The notes under the pieces: model-generated | Told to the model about the DNA's origin: nothing | Database searches by the model: none | What the model saw: only the letters and a program-made list of their open reading frames with translations | Translations under genes and position numbers: made by a program | Assembly: GCF_000948975.2 (NCBI RefSeq) | Contig: NZ_CP059735.1 | Coordinates: 4,030,001-4,094,000, forward strand | Direction: 5' to 3' | Source of the DNA: Thalassomonas actiniarum | GTDB taxonomy: Bacteria > Pseudomonadota > Gammaproteobacteria > Enterobacterales > Alteromonadaceae | DNA: 64,000 nt | Part shown: positions 1 through 8,704 of the stretch, piece by piece | Numbering within the stretch: position 1 is the first letter of the stretch | How the letters are laid out: every line of letters starts with the position of its first letter

Positions 1-515
1 TTAGTATGGCCGAAAAATAAATTGCTTAACGGCACAAAAACATTCATAAAGAAATTGGCTTTCAGGGAATATGGCAGTTTCATATTTTTTAATTGCCCCG
101 AGGAGCTGGCAAAATTAAAAATAGAGCTCAAATCTTTGCCGTTGTGCATCAAACCCACAAGCTGTCCGCCGGCGCTATGGCCAATTAAATGATAGGACGT
201 ATCAGGAAAGTAACCTTTTAACGCCTCTAATACCGCGGGCATATCCTGCTCCCCCCAACACTGCAGCGAGGCTTTACTGGCACGCACTTTTCCTGATAAT
301 GACTCCCCTATGCCCCGGTTATCATAGGAGATCACACCATAGCCATTTTCAACCAGATAACAGGCAAAACTGTGATAGAACTGACGCTTGATACCGGTTG
401 CCGGGCCTATCAATACCGCCCCTTTTACCTCGTCTTTGGGTGTAAAAAGCGTAGCGGCAAGCTGTTGGCCATCCTGGCAATCAATAGTGATATCGTCCGA
501 GTTAAAAGTTTTCAT
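1..515 (-). CDS. alpha/beta hydrolase, partial (3' end outside window)
   Basis: The frame opens at ATG 513-515 on the minus strand and runs off the left edge after 171 codons without a stop. The protein has the layout of a serine hydrolase of the alpha/beta fold (S33/lysophospholipase-like). An oxyanion-side stretch GPATGIKRQFY lies near residues 38-48, YDNRGIGES near 64-72, and a nucleophile elbow GHSAGG at about 112-117 makes Ser114 the likely nucleophile. The acid and histidine of the triad would lie outside the window. There is no signal peptide, so it is probably cytoplasmic. The substrate cannot be told from this fragment. Confidence 0.8.
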   Translation of the reverse strand, partial: MKTFNSDDITIDCQDGQQLAATLFTPKDEVKGAVLIGPATGIKRQFYHSFACYLVENGYGVISYDNRGIGESLSGKVRASKASLQCWGEQDMPAVLEALKGYFPDTSYHLIGHSAGGQLVGLMHNGKDLSSIFNFASSSGQLKNMKLPYSLKANFFMNVFVPLSNLFFGHT

Positions 516-743
516 GGTAAATTTCCGTCAGCCTGAAATAAAATAAGCAGTAACAGCCTAACACTCTTACACCTGGTCTTACCACTTAAAGAGGACATAT
601 TTTTAGCCTGTGGGAAAGTGACAACAAAAGGTAGAGGGATCACAGATAAAAGGTTGGAGCATTCTCGGCAAAGGCGAAAGCTTATTCGCCATAGCCTGTT
701 TTTGACTGATGCCTTTGAGAACAAAGGCATCATCATAAGAAAG

Positions 744-911
744 TTAAGCCTGGTATACCCAAGCTAAAAAACGTTTTGAATCGTTTACATTCGTAAACGT
801 AAATAACTGGGCACCTTTTTGATCTCTGACAACGACATTGAATTTGTTAACAGAAATCGACGTGACCGGAGAGGTTATTGAATAAACCGTACCATTATAT
901 GTATATGACAT
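744..911 (-). CDS. small hypothetical protein (55 aa)
   Basis: I chose the ATG at 909-911 (MSYTYNGTVYS) over the ATG 33 bases upstream because AAAGAG lies about 8 bases before it. The product is 55 residues, rich in Val, Thr, Ser and Asn, with a pattern suggesting beta strands and an aromatic C-terminus (FLAWVYQA). There is no signal peptide or recognisable domain. It stands alone between a hydrolase gene on the same strand and an AT-rich gap. It may be a real small cytosolic protein, but the evidence is only the frame, the ribosome site and the regular hydrophobic pattern. Confidence 0.4.
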   Translation of the reverse strand: MSYTYNGTVYSITSPVTSISVNKFNVVVRDQKGAQLFTFTNVNDSKRFLAWVYQA

Positions 912-1350
912 AATAAAACTCTTTAAATTTGCGTAACAACGCATGAATTAGAAAAGCTATATTATTGTTTGATCAGATCTTTTATAAAATTATAACTAGC
1001 TTAACGAGGGTATACTCGAAAATCAGACAACAATTAAGCTTAATATTTGGGGTGATATCTGACTGTGAAAGGGAAAGACATAACACGAATTATCACTAAG
1101 ATAATCTGTTAAATAAACGAGAGGCGAATAAATAACCGAGAAACTATATAGATTTTCCCCGAAAAAGTAAAGCATCATTTTTACCACTCAATTAAAACGA
1201 CTCTTGCCTTGCCTGTACACAGCCGAAAAATCTATGTTAGGGTAAGCGCATAAAAAATACCAATAACAAATCACTCATCTGTTTCGCTGCAAATAGACCT
1301 CAATTCAGATAGGTATAAGCCTTATATTTTCTTATAAAACGGACTTTTAC
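912..1350. other. AT-rich intergenic region
   Basis: About 440 bases between the small minus-strand gene and the plus-strand lipoprotein gene. It must hold promoters for both. I see no RNA gene, repeat or convincing terminator in it. Confidence 0.5.
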
Positions 1351-2163
1351 ATGAAATACTATCTAAGCACTTTTCTTACAGTCTTGCTCTTAATATTCGG
1401 CTTACTTTCTTGTACTCAGCTCCCTTTAGAAAAAACACCGTCAAAAATTTTCTTTATCGGTAACAGCTTAACCGGGAATAACTATTTACCCGATGTGTTA
1501 CAAGCTTTTGCCCGTGCCAATAGCAAAGAATTGGTTATCGGCTCGGAGTTGAAAAACAGCACAGCTTTAATTGAGCATTGGCAACGGGGGATTGCCCGGC
1601 AAAAAATCATCGCTGAAAAATGGGATTTTGTGGTATTGCAGGACTCCAGTGCCAGCGCGATCGACCAAGCGGAGAAAACCCTTAAATACGGCAAACTGTT
1701 TGCCAATATCGCAAAACAGCAAAATAGCCGGCTGTTATTATTTAATACCTGGGCTTATAACGGCATACCCGGGTGGGTAGACAGCTATGAAGATGAACAG
1801 GAAAAAGCGGCCTTTAAGGCTTTTGTGCCTCAAATGTACCAGGAAACCAATGCATTATATGCCAAGCTGGCACAAGCGGTTGATGGCCAGGTTGTCCCGG
1901 TAGCACAAGCATGGCGACGGCTGAATCAGGCAGCACCGCATATTGCCCTTCATACCCCGGATAAAATTCACCCGTCTCCCCAGGGCACCTATTTCACGGC
2001 CTTAGTATTCTATCAGGCAATTTTCGGGGAGTTGCCGAAAAACCTTCCTCTTACGGTGATAACCAGGCGCAACTTGAAAAAAATGCATGAAACAATCAAG
2101 GTTGAGATCCCCCGGTCAACGGCTGATAAAATGCTGACGGCTATAACAGGCAAGCCCCTGTGA
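1351..2163 (+). CDS. SGNH/GDSL-type hydrolase lipoprotein
   Basis: The 270-residue protein starts with a lipoprotein signal: a hydrophobic stretch at residues 5-19 and the lipobox LLSC with Cys21. The mature part has the SGNH landmarks. Block I is FIGNSLTGNNYLP (residues 35-47), with Ser39 as the probable nucleophile. A central LQDSSASA lies near 97-104. Block V is DKIHPSPQGTYF (204-215), where Asp204 and His207 fit the DxxH acid/base pair. It therefore looks like a membrane-anchored esterase or deacetylase facing the periplasm. The substrate is unknown. It is monocistronic, with a convergent small secreted gene downstream. Confidence 0.75.
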   Translation: MKYYLSTFLTVLLLIFGLLSCTQLPLEKTPSKIFFIGNSLTGNNYLPDVLQAFARANSKELVIGSELKNSTALIEHWQRGIARQKIIAEKWDFVVLQDSSASAIDQAEKTLKYGKLFANIAKQQNSRLLLFNTWAYNGIPGWVDSYEDEQEKAAFKAFVPQMYQETNALYAKLAQAVDGQVVPVAQAWRRLNQAAPHIALHTPDKIHPSPQGTYFTALVFYQAIFGELPKNLPLTVITRRNLKKMHETIKVEIPRSTADKMLTAITGKPL

Positions 2164-2237
2164 GGATACGGTAGGCAAATTGCCTATGCCAGCGGGCCTA
2201 TTGTTACAGGAGAGATCAAGATGCAATCAGCAACTAA

Positions 2238-2678
2238 CTATTTGTCCCCCTTAAATAGCTCTGCTGCATCTTGTTCTGGCCTTAACGCGTCTGAACGTTC
2301 GAGACGATAAAGACCCGACGGATATTTTTGCAATAACCATAAACCTTGGGCATTCTCCGGCAAGAGCACATCGGTACTGGTGAGTCCGGCTTTATGATAG
2401 GGGGCTAACTGAAGCAGTAAAGTGGTCTGTGTTTTCTCTAAGCCTTTAAAGTGCTTTTCAATACGAAGCACGCCCAGGTTAATCTTCTGCTCACCTGCCA
2501 GTGTTATTTGATGTTTATCCACCAAAGTGCCGATAACGGCGACATCAGCCATTTTTACCAGCTCTTTGGCGGTAAAAAACAGCTGGTCCGCCCGTGCAGG
2601 TGGCGCGGCTATGGTACAAGAGAAAGCCGCTGTTATCATAGTAATAACAACGGCTTGTTTTACTGAGATAAAACGCAT
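2238..2678 (-). CDS. hypothetical secreted protein (146 aa)
   Basis: An N-terminal signal peptide (hydrophobic residues about 8-24, then AAPPARA as a probable cleavage region) is followed by about 115 residues of mixed alpha/beta character. These include DVAVIGTLVDKH, LGVLRIEKHFKG and a GLWLLQKYPSGLYRLE stretch. I do not recognise the family. It starts 7 bases after the stop of the PEP-CTERM zincin upstream on the same strand, so the two are very likely co-transcribed and may act together at or outside the outer membrane. Confidence 0.6.
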   Translation of the reverse strand: MRFISVKQAVVITMITAAFSCTIAAPPARADQLFFTAKELVKMADVAVIGTLVDKHQITLAGEQKINLGVLRIEKHFKGLEKTQTTLLLQLAPYHKAGLTSTDVLLPENAQGLWLLQKYPSGLYRLERSDALRPEQDAAELFKGDK

Positions 2679-2685
2679 AAAAGCT

Positions 2686-3519
2686 TTATTTACTCAGCTT
2701 TTTGCGTGAAGCCAGTAATGTCAGGCTTAATAACATCAAGATCACCGTTCCCGGCTCAGGTACATCAACGGCAATGTCACGTAAACCGACGGCATTGATC
2801 AGCTGCTCAAAGTTACTGTAAGAGAAAGCACGGTCTAATATACGCTCACCATTTGGCATGCTGGTCGGCGATGCCCCGGTGCCCATCAAACCAAAGCTGG
2901 ACTCTCCCGGGTTGGCTTCTGCACTTGTAGGGTGAGGCAGTGACAAGGCATGACCAATTTCATGGGAAGTGGTACCGGCAATCAGGTTGATCCTGTCTTC
3001 ATCGGTTAACGCCAACTGCGCCAAACCTAATAAATTGTCGGTGAAGATAGAGCCAACCACGGCTCCCGCCGAATAACTAAAGTTATCCGTTAAGGCACAG
3101 CTTAAGCAAGCGTGCCCTAACGCACCGGTTTGATTGAGGTAATCTTCCCCTATTTTAAAATAAGAGTAATCACTGTCACCATTTAACGGTCCTGAGCCTA
3201 TGGTGCCGATTTCAAAGTCAAGATCTAGCTCTTTACCCGGTGGCAACGACGGATAAACATAACCAAAAAAGTCTTCAACAACGGTATCAAAGATACTATC
3301 AATTACCTGGCTGTGGGATAAGCCGGTAAAACCAAAAGGAGAAGAATCAAAGGCATTGGTGGAAACACCGAAGATATTGGTTGATGGGTTAGAGGTAAAA
3401 TCTAAAATAATGGTGGAAGCTTTAACCGGTTTTACCGACATCAATACCACTAACATAGTAAGAAAAACTAAAGTAATCAGTTTATTCTCGTAAGTTTTTT
3501 TCATGTAATACTTGTGCAT
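2686..3519 (-). CDS. PEP-CTERM-anchored zinc metalloprotease-like protein
   Basis: The 277-residue frame has a signal peptide (hydrophobic core about residues 14-28), a zincin motif HEIGHALSLPH at 186-196 (His186, Glu187, His190, His196), and a possible Met-turn FGLMGTG near 209-215. It ends in a PEP-CTERM sorting signal: VPEPGT, a hydrophobic helix, then a basic RKK tail. The extended HExxHxxxxxH spacing is that of metzincins, although the usual Gly at the eighth position is Ser. PEP-CTERM proteins are processed by an exosortase, which is not in this window. A second ATG at codon 6 (3504) is an equally good start. It is probably a surface or exopolysaccharide-associated protease, co-transcribed with the small secreted gene after it. 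Confidence 0.75.
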   Translation of the reverse strand: MHKYYMKKTYENKLITLVFLTMLVVLMSVKPVKASTIILDFTSNPSTNIFGVSTNAFDSSPFGFTGLSHSQVIDSIFDTVVEDFFGYVYPSLPPGKELDLDFEIGTIGSGPLNGDSDYSYFKIGEDYLNQTGALGHACLSCALTDNFSYSAGAVVGSIFTDNLLGLAQLALTDEDRINLIAGTTSHEIGHALSLPHPTSAEANPGESSFGLMGTGASPTSMPNGERILDRAFSYSNFEQLINAVGLRDIAVDVPEPGTVILMLLSLTLLASRKKLSK

Positions 3520-3695
3520 GAGAGAAGAAAATCCTTTCTGTTTGTCAAATTAATGGCAAAATTGCCAAACTGGCACGCTGCACAACTCGTGCCAGTTAAC
3601 AGCTCATAATTCAACCACTTACTACTAAAATTACACATTAAAGTTCAGGCACTAACAATACGCCATGAATGACCTAGTGCCCGGTTTTAATTCGG

Positions 3696-5510
3696 CTAGT
3701 TACATCCCGTCCACCAGCAGGGATTATTGGTAATAAAGTCACTCACCGCCTGGTATTTAGGAGAAAGGGACGGGCCATCATCCTGATATTCCAGCATGCC
3801 GAAAGTGCCGTTTTCATTCCACAGGTCCTCCACCAGAAAATTAAATATCAAAGTACCACCGGCATTGCGAAAGTTAGTAAAATTACTGGTATAGGCAGTG
3901 CCCATGCGTTGATCCCGGTTAGCCTGGATCATGGTTGATACCGTTGTTGCCGGTGCGCCAATGGACACTATATGCTGGCCTGCTTCATAGAGCATAAGTG
4001 AAAGCTCGTGCGTGCTTGCCAGGGCATTGGCTTGTGTATATACCTGGTTAAGATCTGCCAGCGATGCACCCGATTGCAGATGACGGCCATCGGTAATTTC
4101 TTCAAACACTTCATCCAGGGTCAGAGTATCAAACCGGCTCTGATCGTCAACCCAACGCCTGTCGGGGCCGATATAACCGGACATAGCCAGGGCATCAACA
4201 CTGGCATAAGTATTTTCAAATTCCACCGCGGTCTGGGTATAACTGGGAATAGGGTTAAAACCTGCGATAACCCGGGTAACGCGATCGGAATTCTGGCCAA
4301 ACTGCGCCCGCCATTGGTTTAACACCACCGCGGCCTGCCCGGAAGACCATTTGGCCACCTTGGTAAAGTCGCTGTCGGTGGCGGGAATACCTGATGTCGG
4401 CAGGTTCGCCTGCGCCAGGGCATGTCCCCAGGGCAAAGGTGTCGCCGCATTAAAGAACTCATTGCCGTATTCTATATAGGCATTGAGGTTATCCTGAAGC
4501 AGGCTGTTGACCATAGCGCCGTATTGCTCAATATAGTGTGTATCGGCCATCACAGGAATATTAAAATAGCCGTCGGCATTGAGCAGGTTGCTCATGGCAA
4601 TCATATATTCATAGGGAAAACCGCGGTCATCCCGGGTAAACATCGCTTCCTGAGGCGTTACCCTGTCGCTCCAGCTGACCACCGGGTTGTCTTCTACCCT
4701 GGACCATTTCATATAACGAATGGCGGAGTATTGCTGATAATGCTGGCTATATTCCGGATGAAAGACCACTTTATTGTCCATTTCACTCACGGGATCGGTA
4801 AATCTGTCATAATAAACCTGCTCGTAGTCATAGCACTGTTCATCCAGCGCGCACTGGCCGGTGCCTCCCCTGGGGGTTTGGCATTGCTTTAACCGGTTTA
4901 ATTCGGTTGGTGAGCGACCGCAAACACCACCCGGGGTGATCAGGCGCACATTGCGGATATAGTCTTGCTGCTGTGACAAGAGTAAAAAACTGATCCCGTT
5001 CTCATCCTGGGTTTGCCGGTTAACATCAAAGGTGATGCGTTTTAACCCGTTGCCGGTGGTTTCCACTTCCATACCCGGGTAATAAACCGTTTCATTGTCG
5101 GAAGGCCCGGTAATAAACATGCCCTCCCCTTCAAACAACATCACATAGGTCCCCCCAGGATAGTGCCCTGCCTGATTACTGAAAACCGAGGTATAGGCAC
5201 ACTGCTCATTTTGTAATGAACGTATCCAGCGGTTACTATCCAGATCCAGTGCAGGTCCGGTTCCCCAGGAGGAAAAATCACAGGGCATTGGCACCCAGTC
5301 CTGCGCTTTGGCAAAAGCATCCACCAGCACCCAACCCGGGGTCCAGCTATTCATGGGGGCAACATTGGTTGCCACGGAGGATTGCTGGTTAAGTAAGTTA
5401 CTGCCATAGGCTGGCGGCACCGCAGCTTGTATTGCCGAGCTGCACAGCATAGAACCCATTAGCGTCATGCTATTAATCAAAGAACCGGATGTGATCGAAT
5501 TCAACTTCAT
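3696..5510 (-). CDS. secreted glycosidase-like (TIM-barrel) protein
   Basis: The 604-residue protein has a signal peptide (hydrophobic residues about 11-29, AIQAA cleavage region) and GAGGGTAG-like purine-rich bases just before the ATG. After an N-terminal region of about 190 residues that looks like a beta-sandwich, the rest resembles the barrel of clan GH-A glycosidases. YIEYGNEFFN at 345-354 offers Glu351 as acid/base, and LMLYEAGQH at 505-513 offers Glu509 as nucleophile. Proteins with a similar EYxNE...YEGGQH pairing are often annotated as cellulose-binding or hypothetical. A Cys-rich insert at 197-226 may hold disulfides. It probably acts on a polysaccharide outside the cell. Activity is inferred from the two motifs only. 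Confidence 0.6.
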   Translation of the reverse strand: MKLNSITSGSLINSMTLMGSMLCSSAIQAAVPPAYGSNLLNQQSSVATNVAPMNSWTPGWVLVDAFAKAQDWVPMPCDFSSWGTGPALDLDSNRWIRSLQNEQCAYTSVFSNQAGHYPGGTYVMLFEGEGMFITGPSDNETVYYPGMEVETTGNGLKRITFDVNRQTQDENGISFLLLSQQQDYIRNVRLITPGGVCGRSPTELNRLKQCQTPRGGTGQCALDEQCYDYEQVYYDRFTDPVSEMDNKVVFHPEYSQHYQQYSAIRYMKWSRVEDNPVVSWSDRVTPQEAMFTRDDRGFPYEYMIAMSNLLNADGYFNIPVMADTHYIEQYGAMVNSLLQDNLNAYIEYGNEFFNAATPLPWGHALAQANLPTSGIPATDSDFTKVAKWSSGQAAVVLNQWRAQFGQNSDRVTRVIAGFNPIPSYTQTAVEFENTYASVDALAMSGYIGPDRRWVDDQSRFDTLTLDEVFEEITDGRHLQSGASLADLNQVYTQANALASTHELSLMLYEAGQHIVSIGAPATTVSTMIQANRDQRMGTAYTSNFTNFRNAGGTLIFNFLVEDLWNENGTFGMLEYQDDGPSLSPKYQAVSDFITNNPCWWTGCN

Positions 5511-5780
5511 CGTACTACCCTCAAAATTACGGTTTTAGTCACCATGACCGGCATTTTTACAGGCAACACCTGTTCCAGTTTATCGTACTAAAAAAGAGCG
5601 TTTTTTAACCACATGAAAAATAGCTAACTTTACTGAATAAAATATTGCAGGAGGAGGAAAGGATATAAACAGAGACGTTTTCTTGACGTCCTTTTGCCTA
5701 GGGTTCAGGACGAACTCACTTGGAACTATCTTAGTTTTTGCTGGTTAGAATAAACAGCACCTGATTAAACCAACAGCCAT

Positions 5781-5812
5781 AAAAAAACCCGGTGTTCTTG
5801 GAACACCGGGCT
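5781..5812 (-). terminator. rho-independent terminator of the DUF3718 gene
   Basis: On the minus strand a 10-bp stem CCCGGTGTTC/GAACACCGGG with a short loop is followed by seven T residues. It lies about 35 bases beyond the stop of the DUF3718 gene. Confidence 0.85.
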
Positions 5813-5847
5813 TAGAAATTTTTACAGCGAGCCTTTAGGGCTTAATA

Positions 5848-6192
5848 TTAACCGTTGATGCGTTTTTGAGCAGCAGCCGTTAATTCAGGAGACTGGATAG
5901 AAGCTAAAACACCTTCTACTTTTTTTCTTGGTAATTTGTTAATCATCAAAGTACCGGTAACCAGAGAGTTTTTCTCTGAAGCAAAAGCCAATAAGTTTTG
6001 ACCGTTACATTGAACGCCGTCGAAAACATTACGGATTTTGATTTTGTTTGATTTAAGGTAAGAACGTAAACGGCCTTTATCATCCGCTTGAACGTACTCA
6101 CAGATAGATTGAGCGATATCCGCAGCGTGAACAGCAGGAATTGAAGCAACAGACAGAAGAGCAACAGCAGGAACAATAAGTAATTTTTTCAT
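5848..6192 (-). CDS. DUF3718 small exported protein (copy 1)
   Basis: I start this at the ATG of MKKLLIV (6190-6192), which has AAAGG about 7 bases upstream, rather than the two ATGs before it. The product is 114 residues with a clear signal peptide ending near AVHA. The mature part begins ADIAQSICEYVQADDKGR and has two cysteines (in SICEY and VQCNG). It closely matches the second copy at 31550-31909 in SICEYV, the DDK segment, RSxLKxNK, the xIQCNGxNLL-type core and the MIxKLP motif. The domain is of unknown function and common in Alteromonadales. A c-di-GMP-I riboswitch lies in its 5' leader, so expression probably follows c-di-GMP. Confidence 0.8.
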   Translation of the reverse strand: MKKLLIVPAVALLSVASIPAVHAADIAQSICEYVQADDKGRLRSYLKSNKIKIRNVFDGVQCNGQNLLAFASEKNSLVTGTLMINKLPRKKVEGVLASIQSPELTAAAQKRING

Positions 6193-6254
6193 CAGATAAC
6201 CTTTCATCAACAAATAAGAAGTAGTGAAACAGACGCACGTTACCCAATCAGCTT

Positions 6255-6332
6255 AGGTGGCCCCGCTATCGTAGGTAATTACCCTTAGACCGGAAGCTTT
6301 GCGTAATACCCTTTCAGGTATCTTGCCGTTTC
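6255..6332 (-). promoter_or_regulatory. c-di-GMP-I (GEMM) riboswitch, minus strand
   Basis: Read on the minus strand, the segment shows the GEMM-I core in order: GGCAAGATACC, a GAAA tetraloop, TTACGCAAAGC, TCCGGTCTAAGGG, then CTACGATAGCGGGGCCACC. The conserved ACGCAAAG, the CGGTCTAAGGG tetraloop-receptor side and the final GGxxACC match the known aptamer. It sits about 60 bases before the start of the DUF3718 gene. I could not model its expression platform with confidence. The region between it and the ATG has no clear intrinsic terminator, so control of translation is possible. Confidence 0.85.
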
Positions 6333-6527
6333 TTGCGCGGCGTATTATAGAGAAAAAGGTATTAGATGCAAGTAAAATTACGAAAAAAGATTAAAAAACA
6401 TTCATTTTTTACTTTTCCGCCGTTAAACCCTAGAGCAGATACTACTAACCGCCTTATCCGCCGACATGTTAGAATAACGCCTTAGCATGAAAGTAGACCG
6501 CCTTAGAAACTTGATTTAGAGAAAAAT

Positions 6528-6911
6528 ATGCAAGAAGACATTGAATACCAGGTAGTAGAAATAACTGAGCAACCGATAGCACTTTGCCAGTTACTTAAAA
6601 TAGCCAATATGGTTGGCGGCGGCGGTGAAGCAAAAATAGTGATCAGCGAAGGTTATGTACTGCTTAATAATGAAGTTGAATACCAAAAGCGTAAAAAGGT
6701 TTTTGACGGTGACATCGTGGAATTTAACGGCGATGCCATACAGATCCGCCTGGTAGAGCAAGAAGAGCCAGCTCCGGCAACTGATATGCCCCCTCCCCGG
6801 TCCAAAAAAGCAAAGCAGGCACAACAAAAACCTTCCACGAAGAAAAAGGCTGCTAAAAAGCCGCCAGAGCCCGAAGCCTCTCAAGGTAAGAGAAGACCTA
6901 TCTCTTTTTAA
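6528..6911 (+). CDS. S4-domain RNA-binding protein (YbcJ-like)
   Basis: Residues about 5-75 form an S4 RNA-binding domain of the YbcJ type: LCQLLKIANMVGGGGEAKIVISEG is spread over 18-41, with VLLNNEVEYQKRKKVFDGDIVE following. The YbcJ family is about 70-75 residues. This one has an added C-terminal tail of about 50 residues rich in Lys, Pro and Ala (PPPRSKKAKQAQQKPSTKKK), probably disordered and nucleic-acid binding. Cytoplasmic, with a likely role in ribosome or structured RNA binding. Monocistronic, divergent from the riboswitch-controlled DUF3718 gene. Confidence 0.8.
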   Translation: MQEDIEYQVVEITEQPIALCQLLKIANMVGGGGEAKIVISEGYVLLNNEVEYQKRKKVFDGDIVEFNGDAIQIRLVEQEEPAPATDMPPPRSKKAKQAQQKPSTKKKAAKKPPEPEASQGKRRPISF

Positions 6912-6958
6912 TAAACAATACTAGATCAGCCACGAGAGTGGCGATAATGGGTAAAGCA

Positions 6959-6985
6959 GCCCCGGTAATTTAACTTCCGGGGCCT
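6959..6985 (+). terminator. possible terminator after the S4 gene
   Basis: GCCCCGG and CCGGGGC form a 7-bp GC-rich stem separated by 11 bases. The run after it (CTTGTT) is poor in T, so termination is probable but not certain. It lies between convergent genes. Confidence 0.4.
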
Positions 6986-7024
6986 TGTTCCTGACAAAGA
7001 GGCATGGTCATGCCAAGCTCAGCC

Positions 7025-7513
7025 TTAGCCGGCGAGTTTCTTATCCCAGAACATGGCTTGCCCCATTTCAGGATCAAGCTCATAACCTGAAAAGCCAAAC
7101 TTTCGATAGGCCTTTTGCGCGACTGCATTACCTTGCAGCACTTCCAGGGTCAGCTTACAACAGCCCTTTTCCCTGGCAATATTTTCAACTTCCTGTAACA
7201 TTTTCTCAGACAAACCATGGCCCCGGTAGAAAGGTAACACCACAACATCATGGACATTAATCACAGGTTGACAACTAAAAGTTGAGAAACTTTCAATACA
7301 ATTAATCAAACCGGCCGGTTTACCGTCCAGGTAACACAGCAGGGTAAACATGTCTGATCGTTGAGACAAAGCAGTCAGCAAATTCTCTTTAACATACTCA
7401 GTTAACGGCTCCTCTCCCCCCATGGGATCGAGCGCATAGGCATTTAACAGCATCAATAAATCCTTGCCCTGTTGTTCATCCTTATAGTCTGCAATACATA
7501 ATTGGATATTCAT
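7025..7513 (-). CDS. GNAT family N-acetyltransferase
   Basis: The start is the ATG at 7511-7513 (MNIQLCIADY), preceded by GAAGG six bases upstream; the longer frame would need a GTG. The 162-residue protein has the GNAT acetyl-CoA fold. The core VHDVVVLPFYRGHGLSEKML lies at about 93-112 and contains the R/QxxGxG/A pyrophosphate loop (RGHGLS). A C-terminal LTLEVLQGNAVAQKAYRKFGF follows (in two pieces around 122-142), the usual N-A-x-x-x-Y-x-K-x-G-F signature. It acetylates an unknown amine or protein in the cytoplasm. Convergent with the S4 gene. Confidence 0.85.
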   Translation of the reverse strand: MNIQLCIADYKDEQQGKDLLMLLNAYALDPMGGEEPLTEYVKENLLTALSQRSDMFTLLCYLDGKPAGLINCIESFSTFSCQPVINVHDVVVLPFYRGHGLSEKMLQEVENIAREKGCCKLTLEVLQGNAVAQKAYRKFGFSGYELDPEMGQAMFWDKKLAG

Positions 7514-7617
7514 AATTACCTTCACTTTTATATGCTTGGTATAAAAAACACACCAAACGCAGCATTTTCAAGTTCGCTAACTATACTGTATTAATAAATA
7601 AAAGGAAGCCTGCGTTA

Positions 7618-8601
7618 ATGGATCAAGAAAAGCCCCTGTGCCAATATAAAGACCCGGAGAATTATAATTGCTCCTGTGAAGCCAATGAATCCGGCTTATG
7701 CTTTTGGCATGATCCGTCCACGGACAAAAAAGGCCCAGAAATTAAACAGGCCTTGGAAGAATATGCTAAAAGTGGCGGACTCTTAAGGGGGATCAGCCTT
7801 AAACGCGCCAACCTAAAAGAAATAGATCTGGTTAACCATAATAAGAAAACAGGTTATGACTTTTCTTATGCCGATCTCTACCGGGCTGATCTTGAAGGGG
7901 CCCACCTGTTCAATATCACTTTTGATCACGCCAGTTTAATGAAAACCGACTTACGTTACGCCAACCTGAACTGCGCCTCATTACAGCAAGCCAACTTACT
8001 GGGCGTTCGCTGGAGCCACAGTAAGGTAGAGAATTTACGGATAGGAAAAAAACTCAGGCAGGAGTACCTTGCGCACCAGGCGTTAAAAGAAAAAAATATC
8101 ACTCAGGCACATGATTATTTTGAGCAGGCAGAAGAAATTTATCGCGATCTAAGAAAACATGCCGAGCGCGAAGGAATTTTTGCGATGGCCGGAGAGTTTA
8201 TTCAAAAAGAGCTCACCATGCGCAGAATGCAGCTGCCCAAATTCAGCACTAAGCGGTTGACATCAAAAGTTATCGATCTGTTTTGCGGTTATGGCGAAGC
8301 CCCCGTACGCATAATAGGTATCTCCATATTAATCATTATTTGCTGTGCTTTTATATACGCTATGACCGGACTAAATTATCAGGGAAGTATCCAGACATTT
8401 GACAGCAGTGCCAGTCTCACAGATAACTTTAGCTTATACCTGTCTTGCTTATATTATTCTGTCGTTACCTTCACTACACTTGGCTATGGCGACTTCACCC
8501 CCGTAGGCGTTTCCCGCACAGTAGCCGCTGTAGAGGCTTTTACCGGCAGTTTTACCATAGCCCTCTTTGTGGTCGTCTTTGTGAAGAAAATGACTAGATA
8601 A
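7618..8601 (+). CDS. pentapeptide-repeat two-TM potassium channel
   Basis: The 327-residue protein combines several parts. The Cys-rich N-terminus (Cys8, 18, 20, 28 with His31, ending CFWHD) could bind a metal. About seven pentapeptide repeats of the A(D/N)LxxA type span 60-130. A helical segment covers 140-200. The C-terminal pore module has TM1 at about 231-250, the selectivity filter TTLGYGD at 286-292, and TM2 at about 303-323. The filter is that of K+-selective channels. The cytoplasmic repeat domain probably acts as a gating or docking module in place of an RCK domain. Monocistronic; the start is ATG with AAGGAAG upstream. Confidence 0.85.
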   Translation: MDQEKPLCQYKDPENYNCSCEANESGLCFWHDPSTDKKGPEIKQALEEYAKSGGLLRGISLKRANLKEIDLVNHNKKTGYDFSYADLYRADLEGAHLFNITFDHASLMKTDLRYANLNCASLQQANLLGVRWSHSKVENLRIGKKLRQEYLAHQALKEKNITQAHDYFEQAEEIYRDLRKHAEREGIFAMAGEFIQKELTMRRMQLPKFSTKRLTSKVIDLFCGYGEAPVRIIGISILIIICCAFIYAMTGLNYQGSIQTFDSSASLTDNFSLYLSCLYYSVVTFTTLGYGDFTPVGVSRTVAAVEAFTGSFTIALFVVVFVKKMTR

Positions 8602-8690
8602 GTGAACCTGGCAGCTGAAGTACTATCACATACCATTTCTAGGAGTCGAAGGGCTGCTCCAACTTCATTGCTATTGTTGCTAAACAAAAG
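8600..8690 (-). pseudogene. decayed 5S rRNA-like remnant
   Basis: On the minus strand, the bases from about 8690 downward read TTTGTTTAGCAACAATAGCA and match the 5' end of the intact 5S gene (TTTGTCTAGCGACAATAGCA) with few changes. The similarity then fades into a weak echo of the 5S middle (CGACTCCTAGAAATG against CGAACTCAGAAGTGAAACG). Even the spacer before it (TTTCC...GA.CTG) is similar to that before the real 5S. The 3' half is not recognisable. I read it as the relic of an extra distal 5S copy; the inner boundary is approximate. Confidence 0.5.
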
Positions 8691-8704
8691 CTCAGTTCAG
8701 GAAA

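Noticed and set aside
512-736. Minus-strand 74-residue frame
   Set aside because: Overlaps the start and leader of the alpha/beta hydrolase gene, has no ribosome site and no protein-like pattern.
785-808. TTTAC...GTAAACGTAAA resembling a LiuR site
   Set aside because: It lies inside the small reading frame at 744-911, is imperfect, and has no branched-chain genes nearby.
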